This document shows positions 1-8,635 of a stretch of 38,746 nucleotides of DNA, piece by piece. The stretch is from an uncultured Verrucomicrobiales bacterium (GTDB lineage: Bacteria; Verrucomicrobiota; Verrucomicrobiia; Verrucomicrobiales; Akkermansiaceae): positions 1-38,746 of the forward strand of contig CASICJ010000044.1 in assembly GCA_949373085.1 (NCBI GenBank), written 5' to 3'. Position numbers and translations under genes: made by a program. The notes beneath the pieces are model-generated. The model ran no database searches. It had not been told where the DNA came from and saw nothing but the letters and a program-made list of their open reading frames with translations. Each line of letters begins with the position of its first letter. The first letter of the stretch is position 1.

Positions 1-2
1 TT

Positions 3-830
3 GTTGAAACAGCAAAGAAAGCCCAGTCAGCTGGGCAATCAGTCCTTACGGGACTTGTCTGGCGCTACACCCCCCACCTGATGGAAATGGATAAACGTCT
101 CCAAGATGGTGCGATCGGTGATATTCTTAATGTTTCATCATCTTACTGTGGTGGCGGTCGCCCCAACCAAATGCCTGATCCAAAATTCAAGCCTGCCGAA
201 ATGTCTGACATGGAATGGGCTCTTCGCTTCTGGCAAAACTTCCTTGAACTCAGTGGTGACGGCGTCCTGGAATATCACATTCATGGGATTGACCGGATGG
301 CTTGGTGGATGGGCGACCAGCTCCCTGTCCGCTGCTACGCTAACGGGGCGAATATTGATCCCGTAAAAGGCGCCAATAACTGGGATAGCTGTAACTTCAG
401 CTACGAGTATGCAGACGGTCGTACCTCAAGCTTCTTTGGTCGCCAAATCCGCGGAACATACTCTGCCTCCGGCGATAATATTGTTGGAACTAAAGGACGG
501 GCTGTTGCGCAGGGCAACTCAGCTTTCATCGAGGTGGACGGCAAAAAAATCTGGGAAGGTAAAAGTAATCTTGGCTACCAACAAGAACACGAGATTTTCA
601 TGAAACACATTCGTGAGGGTAAGGTCTTCAACGACGTTATCGGCCAATCGGCAAATAGCCACGCCATCGCCCTCATGGGTCGTAACGCGGCCTATTCCGG
701 CCAGCTTATTACTGACGAGCAGATTATGGCTTCAGAAGACGTCCTTCTTAAGGATATTAAAAATTTAACTTACGAGACTCCCTTCAAGCCCCGTGAATCT
801 GCGCTTCCAGGCAAAACAAAGTTCCTCTAG
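3..830 (+). CDS. Gfo/Idh/MocA-family oxidoreductase, 5' end cut by window edge
   Basis: The reading frame is open from the first bases of the window, so the true start and the N-terminal Rossmann domain with its nucleotide site lie outside it. What remains (about 275 residues) is the C-terminal alpha/beta domain. The segment VETAKKAQSAGQSVLTG and the following LQDGAIGDI are typical of the family's transition into the substrate domain, and EYHIHGIDRMAWWMGD matches the conserved His-containing region of secreted or sugar-type members in Planctomycetes and Verrucomicrobia. The likely role is NAD(P)-dependent oxidation or reduction of a sugar or cyclitol; the substrate cannot be read from the sequence. 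Stop is TAG at 828-830, and the next gene starts 4 bases later, so the two may be co-transcribed. Confidence 0.85.
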   Translation, partial: VETAKKAQSAGQSVLTGLVWRYTPHLMEMDKRLQDGAIGDILNVSSSYCGGGRPNQMPDPKFKPAEMSDMEWALRFWQNFLELSGDGVLEYHIHGIDRMAWWMGDQLPVRCYANGANIDPVKGANNWDSCNFSYEYADGRTSSFFGRQIRGTYSASGDNIVGTKGRAVAQGNSAFIEVDGKKIWEGKSNLGYQQEHEIFMKHIREGKVFNDVIGQSANSHAIALMGRNAAYSGQLITDEQIMASEDVLLKDIKNLTYETPFKPRESALPGKTKFL

Positions 831-834
831 TTCA

Positions 835-1965
835 ATGATTCGGTTTGTTCGTAAGATCCAAACATCACAGCTCTTCCCATCCATCGTCGCCCTGCTTTGC
901 GCGGGGGCAGTCGCTCAGACTGAACTAGCTCCTGACGTAAAACCTGCTCTTGGAAAAGACGGCTTTGACGAGGAGAAAATGCGCCTCGCAAAAGCGATTC
1001 ACAAGCGGATTTTGGATTATCAAGCGATTAAGAAAAAGACCAACAACGGCGAGGCGGAGAAATTAATCGCATTTCAGGATCCTCTCGCTTCGGGCGCCAA
1101 ACTTGATATGCTTCCAGTAAAAGGCGGCGAGTTTACATGGCGCGGAGAAAAGGAGGACGATATCCTCGAAGTATCCCTCTCCCCCTTCTGGATGTCCAAA
1201 CACGAAATTACCTGGGAGGCCTACGAGCCATTCATGTTATCTCCAATTCCTCGCCAGAAAGACGGTATGCCCCTGGATTTCATGCGGGCGCAGATCAAGA
1301 ACGACATTGAATTCATTGCCCGCCCTACGCCCCCTTATCACCCGATGACCTTTGGGATGAAGCGTGACGGTCATCCGGCGCTAAGTATGACCCAACATGC
1401 CGCTAACAAGTACTGTCAGTGGGTGAGCTTTCAGACAGGACATTTCTACCGCCTGCCGACGGAAGCTGAGTGGGAGTTCGCCTGTCGCGCAGGGAGTGAC
1501 ACTGATTACTCTTGGGGGACTGACTCTCAAAAAGCTGGGGACTATGCGTGGTTCGGCGGTGGTGCCTCAACCCACTATAATGTTCCAGGACAGAAAAAAC
1601 CCAATGCGCTGGGCTTCTACGATATGCACGGAAATGTCTTAGAGTGGACGCTCGATCAATACGTCCCAAACCGTAAGGAATACTTTGGTAAGGATAAAGT
1701 CCACAACCCCTGGGTTAAGGCAACGAGACCCTATCCTCACGTCACCAAAGGTGGTCATTGGCAGCAGTCGCTTCAGGAAATTTCCGCGGCCGCCCGTCAC
1801 CAATCAACTCCAATATGGAAAGTTGCCGATCCGCAAAGGCCCAGAAGCTTGTGGTATCACACAACGACCCCTTGGCTCGGATTAAGAATTGTGCGGCCTG
1901 CTAAAATCCCAACGGTCGAAGAAATGTATTACTATTGGAATTCCGGGGTGGAGGCAGATGAGTAA
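835..1965 (+). CDS. Secreted SUMF1/FGE-fold protein without the usual catalytic cysteines
   Basis: 376 residues. A GTG at 793 is in frame, but the ATG at 835 is preferred because it begins a good signal peptide (basic MIRFVRK, hydrophobic stretch, AVAQ cleavage region) and avoids overlap with the upstream gene. From about residue 90 to the end it has the formylglycine-generating-enzyme fold: FWMSKHEITWEAYEPF, RLPTEAEWEFACRAG, GFYDMHGNVLEWT, KGGHW and a closing GLRIVRP. In true FGEs two cysteines follow the RGGSW-type motif; here that stretch (QQSLQEISAAARH) has none, so sulfatase activation is unlikely and a binding or structural role is more plausible. Its stop overlaps the apbE start by 8 bases, indicating translational coupling. 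Confidence 0.88.
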   Translation: MIRFVRKIQTSQLFPSIVALLCAGAVAQTELAPDVKPALGKDGFDEEKMRLAKAIHKRILDYQAIKKKTNNGEAEKLIAFQDPLASGAKLDMLPVKGGEFTWRGEKEDDILEVSLSPFWMSKHEITWEAYEPFMLSPIPRQKDGMPLDFMRAQIKNDIEFIARPTPPYHPMTFGMKRDGHPALSMTQHAANKYCQWVSFQTGHFYRLPTEAEWEFACRAGSDTDYSWGTDSQKAGDYAWFGGGASTHYNVPGQKKPNALGFYDMHGNVLEWTLDQYVPNRKEYFGKDKVHNPWVKATRPYPHVTKGGHWQQSLQEISAAARHQSTPIWKVADPQRPRSLWYHTTTPWLGLRIVRPAKIPTVEEMYYYWNSGVEADE

Positions 1966-3043
1966 CTCCCGCGCCGCCAAATTTTCAAACTATCCATCAG
2001 CTTCTCTAGTGAAGCTTATTTCTTATTTTGTTCTGGGAATAGGCTTGAGCGCTCTGCTTGCAAATCACTCCACTGCACAGCAGGCGGAAGCGATCGAACG
2101 CCCCCTGGACAGGCAATATTTTTCGCAGCCACATTTAGGCACCCTTGTTCAAATCGCTTTTTACTCGAACGATACGGAGTTCTCTCAAAAACTAGCGCAA
2201 GACTGTTTTGGGCAAGTCAAAAAGTTCGACAAAATTTTTTCTGATTACCGTTCTGATAGCGAGATCTCTCAACTTTGTTCCAAGCCAAATAAGGTAGTCC
2301 ACGAAATTAGCGATGATCTCTTTGATGTCATTGCGCAAGCGCAGGAGATCTCAATCGCAACCGATGGTGCATTCGACATCACCCTGGGCCACACGACTCA
2401 AGAGTGGCGTCAGAGTGCACGACAAAAAAAGTTGCTGATTAATGATAAAAATCAGACTTCTTACAAGGACTTGATTCTCTATCCGGAATCGAAAACCATC
2501 TTGCTTCGCAAACCCTTGAAGATTGATCTTGGGGGAATTGCAAAGGGATACATCGCCGACCAATTAATGATGATTCTTAGCAAAGTTGGAATCAAGCAGG
2601 CCGCCGTGATCATCGGAGGAGAAATGGTTTTCACTGAAGCCCCTCCCGGAAAAACTGGCTGGACTGTGGGGATTGAGCGGCCATCTCATGAAATGCTTGG
2701 AAACCTAACTATCAGTAATAAAGCTCTCTCAACCTCGGGAGACAGTTACCAGTTCTTTAAACAGGGCAATGTGCGTCACGCCCACCTAATTGATCCCTCA
2801 AGCGGAAAGCCGAAGACCAACCGCCTCAATGTCACAACCCTCTCTCGGTCAGCCATGTTAGCCGATGCCTGGGCAACAGCCCTGCGAATTTCGACCCCAG
2901 AAAATGCCCTCAAACTTGCCAATGAAACAAAAGGAATCGAAGCCACCTTCATCCCATTCAGGAAGCCAGCTAAATTCACCACCGGCTTTCCTAAGTTAAA
3001 AAAGCTTCATCAGTCTCCCTCAAACGAGTCACCTAGAGATTGA
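1958..3043 (+). CDS. apbE: ApbE-type FAD:protein FMN transferase
   Basis: 361 residues. The ATG at 1958 is chosen because a GGAGG sits just before it and a signal peptide follows (hydrophobic ISYFVLGIGLSALLA, residues 21-35). ApbE transfers FMN from FAD to a Thr/Ser of exported flavoproteins, outside the inner membrane. Family motifs appear in order: GAFDITLG (138-144), DLGGIAKGYIADQ (190-202), IGGEM, ALSTSGDSY, HLIDPSSGKP (276-285) and SAMLADAWATAL with the metal-binding Asp303. I found no flavinylation motif in the neighbouring proteins, so the client is probably elsewhere. The 8-base overlap with the SUMF1-fold gene (ATGAGTAA) suggests the two are translated together. Confidence 0.93.
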   Translation: MSNSRAAKFSNYPSASLVKLISYFVLGIGLSALLANHSTAQQAEAIERPLDRQYFSQPHLGTLVQIAFYSNDTEFSQKLAQDCFGQVKKFDKIFSDYRSDSEISQLCSKPNKVVHEISDDLFDVIAQAQEISIATDGAFDITLGHTTQEWRQSARQKKLLINDKNQTSYKDLILYPESKTILLRKPLKIDLGGIAKGYIADQLMMILSKVGIKQAAVIIGGEMVFTEAPPGKTGWTVGIERPSHEMLGNLTISNKALSTSGDSYQFFKQGNVRHAHLIDPSSGKPKTNRLNVTTLSRSAMLADAWATALRISTPENALKLANETKGIEATFIPFRKPAKFTTGFPKLKKLHQSPSNESPRD

Positions 3044-3367
3044 TAAAAAACCCATCGGAAACGCCATCCGCTCCCGGTAACTTGAATCCATAAACTGGCT
3101 TTTCATCCTCAAGCTTGCTCCTCACTTTCATGATCTTTAGAAGATTTGAAACGATGGACGGTAATTTTGCCCACATCATCATCATCTCGCTCTTCATCTT
3201 ATCTCTGAAAACTGAGTTTACCCGAACCTGCCTCACTTTCGATTACGCTAAAAGGGGCAAATTTCCCACGCTAAAGGGCAATTCTTAGCCTCCTGAACCG
3301 ATTCTTCGGTTACAAATCTTGGTTTCCTGACATTCAGACCCCGTCAAATTCACTTTTTCCCTAAAAA
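3044..3367. promoter_or_regulatory. 324-base region upstream of ilvC, likely promoter and leader
   Basis: No confidently coding gene lies here. It contains a small plus-strand frame with an isoleucine/leucine run (3130-3288, listed separately); an imperfect direct repeat starting ACGCTAAA (3245-3263 and 3268-3283); and a 6-bp hairpin AACCGA-TTCT-TCGGTT (3296-3311) without a T-run after it. On the minus strand a 67-codon frame (3033-3236) could encode a small protein ending in KLPGADGVSDGFFINL, but it has no recognisable family or ribosome binding site and overlaps the same CAT repeat, so I do not call it. I see no clear -35/-10 pair and no T-tailed terminator. Confidence 0.4.
3130..3288 (+). 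CDS. Possible Ile/Leu-rich leader peptide upstream of ilvC
   Basis: A 52-codon frame (ATG at 3130, a second ATG at 3154, TAG at 3286-3288) ends 79 bases before ilvC. Residues 16-26 read IIIISLFILSL, five Ile and three Leu in eleven codons, the composition expected of a branched-chain amino-acid attenuator peptide. Against this, the four Ile codons come from a short CAT/ATC repeat, the start has no clear ribosome binding site, and no T-tailed terminator follows. It could equally be non-coding. Confidence 0.2.
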   Translation: MIFRRFETMDGNFAHIIIISLFILSLKTEFTRTCLTFDYAKRGKFPTLKGNS

Positions 3368-4844
3368 ATGAGCACGAATTACTTCAACACTCTCCCTCTT
3401 CGTCGCCAGCTCGACGAGCTTGGCACCTGCCGTTTCATGGACTCGTCTGAGTTCGCCAATGGCGTAAACGCAGCTAAAGGACGAAAGATCGTGATTGTGG
3501 GCTGTGGCGCTCAAGGCCTCAATCAGGGGCTTAACATGCGCGACTCTGGGCTCGACGTATCTTATACCCTCCGCCCCGCTGCGATTGAGGAAAAACGCCA
3601 GTCCTACCTCAACGCAACCGAAAATGGTTTCGCCGTTGGCACATACGAGGAAATGCTTCCCACCGCTGATATCGTGATGAACCTCGCCCCCGATAAACAG
3701 CACACCTAAAGTGGTCGAAACAGTCATTCCGCACATGAAAGAAGGCGCAACTTTTTCTTATGCTCATGGCTTCAACATCGTTGAAGAAGGAACCCAAATC
3801 CGCAAGGACCTCACTGTTATTATGGTCGCCCCAAAGTCTCCCGGCTCTGAGGTTCGCGAAGAGTATAAGCGTGGTTTCGGAGTTCCAACCCTGATCGCCT
3901 GCCACGTTGAGAACGACCCCTCCGGACAAGGGATCGAACTCGCTAAGGCTCTTGCCGTCGCCCAAGGTGGTGATAAAGCAGGGGTCCTTGAGTCATCCTT
4001 CGTAGCTGAGGTCAAATCAGACCTCATGGGAGAACAAACAATTCTTTGCGGCCTCCTCCAAGCCGGCTCCATTCTCTGCTTTGAGAAAATGAAAGCCGAT
4101 GGCATCGATCCACAATGGGCCGTCAAGTTTATCCAAAACGGCTGGGAAGTCACCACCGAAGCTCTCAAGCACGGCGGCATCACCAACATGATGGATCGCC
4201 TTTCCAACCCCGCAAAGATTGAAGCTTTTAAACTTTCCGAGCAGCTCAAGGACATCATGCGTGACTTGTTCTACAAGCATATGGACGACATCATCTCCGG
4301 TGAGTTCTCCAGCACCATGATGGCCGACTGGGCAAATGATGACGTCAACCTCCTCGGCTGGCGTAAGGACACTGGCGAAACCGAATTCGAGCAGACCGAA
4401 GGTGCAGGCGAAATCTCCGAGCAAGAATACTTCGACAAAGGCATCCTTATGGTTGCCATGGTGCGCGCCGGTGTCGAACTGGCTTTTGAAGCGATGGTCG
4501 AGGCAGGCATCGAGCCTGAGTCAGCCTACTACGAGTCCCTCCACGAAACGCCACTCATTGCCAATACCATCGCGCGCAAGAAACTTTACGAAATGAATCG
4601 CGTCATTTCGGATACCGCCGAGTATGGTTGCTATCTCTTCAGTCACGCTGCTGTTCCTCTTTTGCAGGACTTCATGTCCAAAATTGACACTAGCGTCATC
4701 GGTAAAGGCCTCAGCTCAGACGACCAAAGCGTCGACAACCAAACTCTCGTTCAAGTGAATGCCATCATCCGCGACCACGAGGTCGAGGAGATTGGGATCT
4801 ACCTCCGCGAAGCAATGGGCGCTATGAAGCCCATCACCGCCTAG
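3368..4844 (+). pseudogene. ilvC: Ketol-acid reductoisomerase (class II), frame broken by one extra base
   Basis: Converts acetolactate or acetohydroxybutyrate to the dihydroxy acid with NADPH and Mg in valine, isoleucine and leucine synthesis. The first frame (3368-3709, 113 residues) has the N-terminal Rossmann fold with GCGAQG (45-50) and ends ...DKQHT at TAA 3707-3709. The second frame resumes immediately as [13 protein letters not shown] and runs to 4844 with [21 protein letters not shown], [20 protein letters not shown] and [15 protein letters not shown] regions. Omitting one T (3707) joins them into 491 residues, the same length as E. coli IlvC. No conserved residue is lost, so this is a minimal lesion: assembly error, recent mutation or +1 frameshifting. 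No strong ribosome binding site precedes the ATG. A terminator follows at 4883. ilvD lies elsewhere in the window, so these genes are not one operon. Confidence 0.93.
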
Positions 4845-4882
4845 ATTTATTCGCGCGAGACCCTCGCTTGCGATTCCTCTTC

Positions 4883-4918
4883 AAAAGCCCGAGACCTCAG
4901 CCGAGGCTCGGGCTTTTT
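4883..4918 (+). terminator. Intrinsic terminator of ilvC
   Basis: AAAAGCCCGAG (4883-4893) pairs perfectly with CTCGGGCTTTT (4907-4917). Inside it CCTC (4895-4898) pairs with GAGG (4903-4906), giving a 15-bp stem with one bulged A, and five T's end it. It lies 38 bases after the ilvC stop. Confidence 0.93.
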
Positions 4919-5052
4919 AAAGTTCCGACTGCCCAGTCTCTTGCGTTTAAATCCAACTAACCGAGTGGGTCTCACACCAAAACCTCTCGCCTAAAAAAGT
5001 AAGTTTTTAGCTCATCAAACAAAACAACAGCTGACAGCCTCCTTTTTTCAAA

Positions 5053-5856
5053 ATGACCCTCTCTACCAAACAAGCGACCGAAATAATTCTCGAAAGCTTT
5101 TTAACAGCCCCTCTTCTTATTTCCGATCTCCCGGAAGCTCCACGCTTCCAACCATCGGAACTCTCCCCCCCCGATAACCCAACGCCTCTCAAATTCTCAC
5201 AAAAGCTCGGCCACCTTTACGAAGAAGCCCTCGCTCAAATCTTTGCGTCCTCTAAAAATTTCGACCTCCTCGAACGGAACCTCCAAATTCAAAAAGACAT
5301 TCACACCACCGTTGGCGAACTCGACTTTCTTCTCCGTAATCTTGAAACCCACCAACTCATCCACCTCGAGCTCGCCACCAAATTCTACCTCGCCGTTGGA
5401 GATGATCTCCCCGGACCAGATGCCCGAGATAATTACTTCAAAAAAATTAGCCACCTCCAGCAAAACCAACTCCGCATCTCCCAAAGATTTAAAGATTACC
5501 TCCCAACCTGCTACCGTAACGAAAAAATCAAAACTGCACAACTCGTTTACGGATGCCTCTTCGATCACATCGAAGCTCCAAAACCATCTCATCCCGAATT
5601 CTCAAACCCCAAATGTCGCCGCGGAAAATGGCTCCACCTCTCGGACCTTCCAAGACACTTCCCAGCTGATCAAGAATTCCTGATCATCCCTAAATTTCTC
5701 TGGCCCGTTCCCTTAAATCTTCTAAACGAAGTGCCTTTAGAATTATGGAAACCACCCCAGGCCCTAGACAGGTGCACGATGGTCCGAGTCCCTCGTGATC
5801 CAAGCCCTTATTTTATCGCTCCCACAAACTACCCCCACTACGAAGGCACTTTGTAA
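5053..5856 (+). CDS. DUF1853 family protein with nuclease-like motif
   Basis: 267 residues, close to the usual family length. The conserved core is LGHLYEEAL (52-60), NLQIQKDIHTTVGELDFLL (76-94) and HLELATKFYL (104-113), followed by GPDARDNYFKKISHLQQNQL (121-140). The pattern Glu58, Asp91, Glu106-x3-Lys110 resembles the E-D-ExK centre of PD-(D/E)xK nucleases, which is my inference and not a demonstrated activity. No signal peptide or membrane segment is visible, so it is probably cytoplasmic. It follows the ilvC terminator by 134 bases and should have its own promoter. Its 3' end overlaps the rapA 3' end by 19 bases, tail to tail. Function is otherwise unknown. Confidence 0.85.
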   Translation: MTLSTKQATEIILESFLTAPLLISDLPEAPRFQPSELSPPDNPTPLKFSQKLGHLYEEALAQIFASSKNFDLLERNLQIQKDIHTTVGELDFLLRNLETHQLIHLELATKFYLAVGDDLPGPDARDNYFKKISHLQQNQLRISQRFKDYLPTCYRNEKIKTAQLVYGCLFDHIEAPKPSHPEFSNPKCRRGKWLHLSDLPRHFPADQEFLIIPKFLWPVPLNLLNEVPLELWKPPQALDRCTMVRVPRDPSPYFIAPTNYPHYEGTL

Positions 5857-8520
5857 ATCAAACGAAGGGAATCCAATCGAAGACGAGCCCCTCCAAGGGC
5901 CGATCTAAGAGCCTCACGGTGATTTTCGATCTCGAGTAATTCCTCTTCTCCAACCAGCGGGTTCAGCTGAGCCAAGTCCTCCAAACGCTCCTTCTCTTGA
6001 TCAAACGAACTCTGCATTGATTCCAGCGATTTCGTTACAATCGCAACCCGGCGCTTCCCAGCTAAGGAATCAAGCGTTTTCAACATCTCAGGAATCATCT
6101 CGCCCGTGACCTTAGGTTGTTCAAGGAGCTTACGATGGTTGCCTCGGCGAAGTACGGCTTTCATCAAAGACACATCAGCAGTCATATCTTTTCCCTGATA
6201 ATCGATCGCCACTCGCAGGGGCACCGCAGGGAGATAGTGATCGGTTTGCAGCGAAGCCGGAGCCACACATTCCACAATGTAGAAAGCCTCTAGAATCACT
6301 GAGGTTGTTCCGGGCGCTTCCCAAACTCCAAAAGTGCTATTTCCCTGCTTCAGCCGATAACAGAAGATCAATCGAATTCCTAACCATAGGATGATCTGCT
6401 GTCATCAGCCCAATCTCCTCACGCATTAACGCGCGATCTCGATCAAAAGTGACCGCCATTCCGTCTTCGGATAAATCGGGGAACGCATCGGTAATCACAT
6501 TGCCCTGTTTAAGCAAATAATCTCGACCATCCAACTCCTCGACTTCCAGTCCGAAGTGATCAAAAAGCCGTAAAATCCAATCCTCAAACTCCCGATCTCC
6601 ATCCCATCCATCAAGCTCCTCCAGCACCTTTTCAATCTCACCACCGCCCTTCGATGTCAGCGCTAGAAGTCGATCGGGACCCCGTTCCATTTGAGCCTCG
6701 GTCTCCTCTCGCAGTTTTTTTGACTCTTCGATGAATCTTGGCAAAGTGTCTGCCTTTATCTGCTGAAGTCTCTTCACTAGAAGTTGAGCCCCTTGTAAAT
6801 TCTTCTCAAAGGCATTCAGGCCCTCCTGATACCATCGCGCATATCGCTCTCCAACATCGCCCTTCACATAAGGGACATGGATATTGATCGTTTCCGTCTG
6901 CCCAATACGATCAAGCCGCCCGATCCGCTGCTCGAGTAATTCCGGATTCTCCGGTAAATCAAAGAGAACCAAATGGTGAGCAAACTGGAAGTTACGCCCT
7001 TCACTTCCAATCTCAGAACAAATCAATAAATCAGCACCGTTTTGCTCCGAAAAATAAGCGGCATTCCTATCCCTTTGAAGCAATGTCAATTCCTCATGAA
7101 ACTGAGCAATTTTCATATTAATTCGATCCAAAAGAGCCTCCATTAAATCCTCTACCAAATCCAAGCTCTTACCAATCAGAAGAATTTTCTCCTCGGGATG
7201 CTCTTCCAAAAATCCAACTAACCAATCGACTTTAGCAACAAATACCTCTTCCCCTTCTAATGAGACTAAATGCGCCTTCCGCTCCGGAAATCCTCGCAGC
7301 TGTTTCCGGGTATTACGAAACATCACTCTACCCGTCCCAAAGGAGTCGAGTAAATCTCTTACCACTCGCTCCCTCGCTCCTTCTTTATCCAAACTGGCCA
7401 GCCCTTCTGTAATTCGCGGCGAGCGATCCACAAACCGCTGCACATCCGGCTCACCACCCTCCTGAATCAAGTCGATAGCATCAGCAACCAATTCATAATA
7501 ATCAGACTCTCTCAAAAATGCCTCGAGATCGTTGTAACGATGCGGATCCAGCAACTGCAATCGCGCAAAGTGCCCTTCAGCCCCAAGTTGCTGCGGCGTC
7601 GCTGTCAGCAACAAGACTGAAGCTGTCTCTAGCGCTAAAGCCTGGACCAAGCAGTATCCATCACTTGATTCCTCCGGACTCCATTCTAGATGATGAGCCT
7701 CATCTACAATCAGCAGATCCCATCCCGCACCAATCACTTGGGGGATTCGCTCAGGATGATCCAAAAGAAAATCTTGAGAGCAAAGGATAAGCTGATTCTC
7801 CAAAAACGGATTCTCTGCCGAGATTGACTGACATCTTTCTTCATCAAAAATTGCGAAGAGCATATTGAAGCGACGCAGGAGCTCTACAAACCATTGATGC
7901 ACTAATGGCTCTGGCAGGAGAATCAACACTCGCTCCGCGCGGCCCGTGAGATGAAGTCGATGGAGGATCAAACATGCCTCAATCGTCTTTCCAAGCCCTA
8001 CCTCATCTGCCAAAAGAACCCGCGGCGCCAGTCGCGATGACACCTCACGCGCAATCGCAATCTGATGGGGAATCAAATCAACCCTCCCCCCCAAAAAACC
8101 CCGCACTGGCGATTTTCGAATCTTGGATGATCGAAAGAGTGATTCGATCCGTAGGTTGAAGGTCCGGAGATCGTCAACCTGCCCACCAAGCAACCGATCA
8201 TCGGGCTTAGAAAAACTGATAGAATCATCCAGCTCACCCTCGGAAACCGATTGATCACCTTGATGATAGATCAGGAGCCCATCCTTGTCCTCAACCCGAT
8301 CAATGATCATCGTCTCTCCCGTGTGAATCAGAATCTCATCGCCCACCTTAAATCGCACCCTAAGAATGGGTGCCGAATCGACAGCGAACATTCGCTTTTC
8401 ATTCGCTGTTGTGAATAGGATCACAACCCTATTTCCCTGCGATTCCAACAAAACCCCCAGACCTAGCTCGGGTTCACTCGTACTGACCCATCGCTGTCCC
8501 GCTACAATTCTCTCGCGCAT
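5838..8520 (-). pseudogene. rapA: RapA/HepA RNA-polymerase-recycling Swi2/Snf2 ATPase, frame broken near 3' end
   Basis: RapA binds RNA polymerase and uses ATP to recycle stalled post-termination complexes. The first frame (8520 down to 6337, 727 residues) carries the N-terminal Tudor-like part (GQRWVSTSEPELGLG, residues 8-22), Walker A ADEVGLGKT (171-179), DEAH (273-276), LLLTATPQQLG, and the C-terminal helicase motifs SEIGSEGRNF and QRIGRLDRIGQ. It stops at TAG (6337-6339) right after LLLSAEAGK. The remainder of the family's C-terminal domain continues in another frame to 5838 (STFGVWEAPGTTSVILEAFY ... LDSLRLIYKVPS). Removing one base from the AAA at 6340-6342 restores 893 residues (E. coli RapA has 968). 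Either an assembly error, a real truncation of about 165 residues, or frameshifting. Transcribed divergently from the kinase/PP2C gene. Confidence 0.92.
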
Positions 8521-8635
8521 TCATGAGGACTCATAGCGGGAATAACCAATAGTGGAAATCGCGAATCAATAAGATTTTAAAAGGCGCTAATGATCTTGGA
8601 TCAAACTTTAAGATTGCTAACCTCTAACCGAAGCG

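Noticed and set aside
793..834. GTG start of the SUMF1-fold gene inside the upstream gene
   Set aside because: It adds a serine-rich stretch before a clear signal peptide that starts at the ATG at 835.
3172..3186. CAT repeat considered as a microsatellite or CRISPR-like repeat
   Set aside because: Only about four units of three bases; no spacers or larger repeats occur anywhere in the window.
3033..3236. 67-codon minus-strand frame between apbE and ilvC
   Set aside because: No recognisable family or ribosome binding site; it includes the CAT repeat (MMMM) and overlaps the apbE end. A real small protein is not excluded.
3764..4258. Long minus-strand frames opposite ilvC (also 3350-3736, 4017-4424)
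   Set aside because: Shadows of a strongly biased real gene; the predicted proteins have no family features.
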